From 66-474 sp039923855 (lineage in GTDB: Bacteria; Pseudomonadota; Gammaproteobacteria; Xanthomonadales; Rhodanobacteraceae), in assembly GCA_039923855.1 (NCBI GenBank), contig JBDTBW010000052.1, forward strand, positions 1 through 64,000: DNA of 64,000 nt, in the 5' to 3' direction. The translations under genes and the position numbers were made by a program. Below the pieces are notes generated by a model. That model made no database searches, had not been told where the DNA came from, and saw only the letters and a list, made by a program, of their open reading frames with translations. Below, in pieces: positions 61,499-64,000 of this stretch; the stretch's first letter is position 1, and each line of letters opens with the position of its first letter.

Positions 61499-61978
61499 AT
61501 GACCACGATCTGTGATTTCAGCGTGATTACACTCGACGGCGCCGAGCAATCGCTCGACGCTTATCGCGGCATGCTGCTGCTTATCGTCAACGTCGCATCC
61601 AAATGCGGATTCACTCCGCAGTACACGGGCCTCGAAGCGCTGTACCGCGCGCACAAGGATCAGGGTTTCAACGTGCTCGGCTTTCCCTGCGATCAGTTCG
61701 GTCATCAGGAACCCGGCGATGCCGAGGAGATACGTAACTTCTGCTCGACCAATTATAAAATCACTTTTCCGTTGTTCGCCAAAATCGAGGTCAACGGTGA
61801 GCATACGCACCCGCTGTACAAATATCTCAAGCACGCCGCGCCGGGGTTGCTCGGCAGCGAGGCGATCAAGTGGAACTTCACCAAGTTCCTGATCGACCGT
61901 GAGGGCAATATCGTCAAACGCTACGCTCCGACCGACACGCCGGAGAAAATCGGGAAGGATCTTACTGCAGTCCTTTGA
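61499..61978 (+). CDS. Glutathione peroxidase family protein
   Basis: A 159-residue thioredoxin-fold peroxidase: peroxidatic Cys in NVASKCGFTPQYTGLEAL, the Gln in GFPCDQFGHQEPGD and the Trp-Asn in IKWNFTKFLIDREG complete the catalytic set. It reduces hydroperoxides; bacterial members mostly use thioredoxin rather than glutathione. The ATG at 61499 starts the family-like TTICDFSVITLDG. The frame is open to 61352 through repeat DNA, which is not coding. Confidence 0.92.
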   Translation: MTTICDFSVITLDGAEQSLDAYRGMLLLIVNVASKCGFTPQYTGLEALYRAHKDQGFNVLGFPCDQFGHQEPGDAEEIRNFCSTNYKITFPLFAKIEVNGEHTHPLYKYLKHAAPGLLGSEAIKWNFTKFLIDREGNIVKRYAPTDTPEKIGKDLTAVL

Positions 61979-62013
61979 CCTTATTCTTCCGAGTCTGTAC
62001 CAAGAAACTCACG

Positions 62014-62652
62014 ATGAACATTGCCCGTTGGTACTTCGATCTGATTTCCCCGTACGCATACCTGCATCTGAAGCAATTCGGGCAGTTGCCGCCGGACATG
62101 AGGATTGAATACGTACCGATCCTGTTCGCCGGACTGCTCGCGTACTGGGGGCAAAAAGGCCCGGCGGAAATTGCGCCCAGGCGCCGGTATACCTGTCGCC
62201 AGATTGCTTGGCTGGCGCAGCGTCTGGACATCCCTTTTCGGATGCCACCGCAGCATCCTTTCAATCCGCTTCATGCATTGAGGCTTCTTCTGGTCGCGGA
62301 ACCGACGCGTGAGCACATCGAAATCGCTTTTGACATGGTCTGGAAAGAAAGCAGAGATTTGCAATCGCACGATTCGTTGATCGAACTTGGCAATAGACTC
62401 GCAATTGGCGATGTAGAAGCTGCGCTGGCAAATGCGCGCGTCAAGCAACAGTTGCGCGACAACACCGACGAAGCGATTCGCAAGGGAATTTTTGGCGTAC
62501 CGACGTTTCTGGTCGATGAAGCGATTTTCTGGGGCCAGGACTCGCTGGAGATGATGCTCGATTATTTGCGCGATCCAGATATCTTCGATACGCCGGAGAT
62601 GCGACACGCAGACACCGTGCCCGTTGGCGTCAGTCGGCGCCAGCATCCCTAG
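62014..62652 (+). CDS. DsbA-family 2-hydroxychromene-2-carboxylate isomerase-like protein
   Basis: A 212-residue kappa-class GST/DsbA-fold protein: RWYFDLISPYAYLHLKQF with the Ser active site in place of DsbA cysteines, YVPILFAGLLAYWGQKGPAEIAPRRRYTCRQIAWLA and GIFGVPTFLVDEAIFWGQDSLEMMLDYL. True isomerases act in naphthalene breakdown; no such genes are nearby, so a general glutathione-dependent role is more likely. Its TAG stop shares CTAG with the convergent dnaG stop. Confidence 0.87.
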   Translation: MNIARWYFDLISPYAYLHLKQFGQLPPDMRIEYVPILFAGLLAYWGQKGPAEIAPRRRYTCRQIAWLAQRLDIPFRMPPQHPFNPLHALRLLLVAEPTREHIEIAFDMVWKESRDLQSHDSLIELGNRLAIGDVEAALANARVKQQLRDNTDEAIRKGIFGVPTFLVDEAIFWGQDSLEMMLDYLRDPDIFDTPEMRHADTVPVGVSRRQHP

Positions 62653-64000
62653 TCGGGAGCCGGGTTTGCTGATTGCCCCTTGCGCGCCAGCAATTCGCGC
62701 AGTTCGTTCTTCTCAACCTCGTCCAATGCGCCTTCGGATTGCTTTCGGATCAGCGCATCCAGCCGCTGTTGCACGGTCTGCTCGTCCAGTTTGCGCAGCG
62801 CATCGAGAAACTCCGCACGCAACGCTTCCGGTTCGCCAGGAAATTCCGTCATTGCCAGTTTCTGCAACGCGGCCGATTCCACGCGCTGCGCAAAATGTTC
62901 CAGCAGGATCGCGGTATTGACGCCCGGTCGCGCGCGCGCAAGTGCCAGCAATTCGATCAATAACGAGATGCCGGGCTTTTCCAGCGCGGCAAAGGCGTAC
63001 GGCGGTTCGGCCTCCATTACCAACGCGGGTTCCGCCAAAAGCATCGCGATCGCGCTGCGCACCAGGGTTCGACGTGGCGCACCGTGGTTGGATGACGTTG
63101 CACGCCGCGAAACATTGGCCGTGACGTGCGCGTTGCCGCTGCGCACGCCGGTGCGCTTTTCCAGCTCGGCGAACATCAGGTCACGGAACGCGCCATCCGG
63201 CAATTTCCCCAGCAACGGCTTTGCGTGTTCGGCCAACCGCGCGCGGCCATCCAGCGTTGCCGTGTTTACATCGCGTGACAGCTCCGAATAGAAATATTCC
63301 GACAGCGGCAATGCTTGCGCGATGCGTGCTTCGAAACCCACGCGGCCTTCAACGCGCACCAGCGTGTCGGGATCTTCGCCCTCCGGCAGAAACAGGAAAA
63401 ACGCCTGTCGCCCGTCGCGCATCCGCGGCAGCACCGACTCCAGCGCGCGCCACGCGGCGCTGCGACCCGCGCGATCGCCGTCGAAACAGAACACCACATC
63501 GGGCGCGGCGCGGAACAACAGTTCCGCATGTTCGTGGGTGGTGGCGGTGCCGAGCGTGGCGACCGCTTGCGTCAATCCGGCCTGGTGCAGCGCGATCGCA
63601 TCCATGTAGCCTTCGACGACAAGCAGGCGTTCCAGCTTGGTGTTGGCCTGGCGCACTTGCCACAGCGCGAACAGTTCCCGCCCTTTATGAAACAAAGGTG
63701 TTTCCGGGGAGTTGAGATATTTTGGGGATTGGCTTTGTTGAGAAGTGCCGGCAGGGGCGCCGGCTGTTTGATCTTCGCGCGCGGGATGCGCGCTGGGCTT
63801 TGATTCCAGCACACGGCCACCAAATGCGATCACCCGCCCGCGCCGATCCATGATCGGAAACATCAGCCGCTCGCGGAAACGGTCGTAGGAATTGCCTCGC
63901 TCGCCGCTCGACAACATGCCGGCCTGTTCCAGCAATTTCATGCGCATCTCGTTGCTGCCGAGCGCGCGCTTGACGCCATCCCAGCCCCCCGGCGCCCAGC
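62649..64000 (-). CDS. dnaG: DNA primase DnaG, C-terminal part (5' end outside window)
   Basis: The frame is open to the right edge. Visible: RFRERLMFPIMDRRGRVIAFGGRVL, the TOPRIM domain (LLVVEGYMDAIALHQAGLTQAVATLGTATT; FCFDGDRAGRSAAWRALE with the metal-binding Asp residues) and the DnaB-interaction C-terminal helices. Between GGRVL and PKYLNSPETPLFHKGRELF, where other primases have only a few residues, some 27 extra ones (ESKPSAHPAREDQTAGAPAG...QSQS) are encoded by palindrome-rich DNA at 63747-63793. It makes RNA primers at the replication fork. Confidence 0.95.
   Translation of the reverse strand, partial: WAPGGWDGVKRALGSNEMRMKLLEQAGMLSSGERGNSYDRFRERLMFPIMDRRGRVIAFGGRVLESKPSAHPAREDQTAGAPAGTSQQSQSPKYLNSPETPLFHKGRELFALWQVRQANTKLERLLVVEGYMDAIALHQAGLTQAVATLGTATTHEHAELLFRAAPDVVFCFDGDRAGRSAAWRALESVLPRMRDGRQAFFLFLPEGEDPDTLVRVEGRVGFEARIAQALPLSEYFYSELSRDVNTATLDGRARLAEHAKPLLGKLPDGAFRDLMFAELEKRTGVRSGNAHVTANVSRRATSSNHGAPRRTLVRSAIAMLLAEPALVMEAEPPYAFAALEKPGISLLIELLALARARPGVNTAILLEHFAQRVESAALQKLAMTEFPGEPEALRAEFLDALRKLDEQTVQQRLDALIRKQSEGALDEVEKNELRELLARKGQSANPAPD
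63747..63793. repeat. Two REP-like hairpins inside dnaG
   Basis: GCCGGC-AGGGGC-GCCGGC (63747-63764) has the 6-6-6 layout and loop type of the REP family. GCGCGC-GGGAT-GCGCGC (63777-63793) follows 30 bases after the first start, the same period as the array at 50610. Both are translated as the dnaG insert. Confidence 0.75.

Overview
The window is a high-GC chromosomal segment with core-gene content typical of a gammaproteobacterium of the Xanthomonadales/Lysobacterales group, most like Rhodanobacteraceae. That placement is an inference from gene families (hemD-hemX-hemY, DUF3014, DUF2909, DUF3379, DUF938, an xanthomonad-type cox cluster, rsmG-parA-parB) and from abundant short palindromic repeats; no rRNA or tRNA gene was seen to confirm it.

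Layout. 1-2400: the tail of a TIR/TM/TPR protein and a small unknown partner. 2.6-16.3 kb: housekeeping and accessory genes (envC, a CPA1 antiporter, a gate-domain membrane protein, DUF938/DUF3014/DUF3833/DUF1993 proteins, an MFS exporter, folE, rmuC, an SrkA-like kinase, a hotdog thioesterase, a 2Fe-2S flavin reductase). 16.7-20 kb: hemD-hemX-hemY, read leftward. 20-24.4 kb: small proteins, then a leftward YCII/TfoX/ECF sigma operon with a recognisable ECF42-type promoter, and a glycosyltransferase. 24.5-27.9 kb: a bufferin-type RiPP operon (precursor, MNIO enzyme, partner protein) facing an ECF sigma/anti-sigma pair. 28-33.2 kb: parB-parA-rsmG, an IS5-family element inserted in a REP cluster, a short band-7 protein and hemB. 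33.3-47.5 kb: a Kef-type antiporter, a giant membrane-anchored ankyrin protein, a FadL porin, two linked sensor kinases and putA. 47.6-58 kb: the cytochrome c oxidase cluster (coxB, coxA, small assembly protein, coxC, DUF2909, surf1, Sco-like protein, ctaA, ctaB, caa3-type ctaG, PCu(A)C chaperone, SCO). 58-64 kb: an mgtA Mg2+ ATPase behind a structured leader with a small ORF, glutathione peroxidase, a DsbA-family isomerase and the 3' part of dnaG.

The most striking feature is the density of palindromic repeats. There are REP-like 18-bp hairpins with a conserved loop and varying but self-complementary arms, ~92-bp dimers of these, ~100-120-bp dimers of another repeat, and a 252-255-bp highly structured repeat in two copies. 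Palindromes also lie inside coding frames of four conserved genes (ctaA, mgtA, dnaG, the DUF938 methyltransferase) without breaking them, reminiscent of Rickettsia palindromic elements. By contrast, ctaB (heme O synthase) carries one in-frame stop codon and is a candidate recent pseudogene, recoding site or sequence error.

Functionally, the right half concentrates on copper and heme handling for respiration: heme b synthesis (hemB, hemD, hemX, hemY), heme A synthesis (ctaA, ctaB), copper delivery (SCO, PCu(A)C, caa3-type CtaG) and oxidase subunits. The bufferin operon is a plausible copper-stress counterpart. No cox11-type ctaG is present at the usual place between coxA and coxC.
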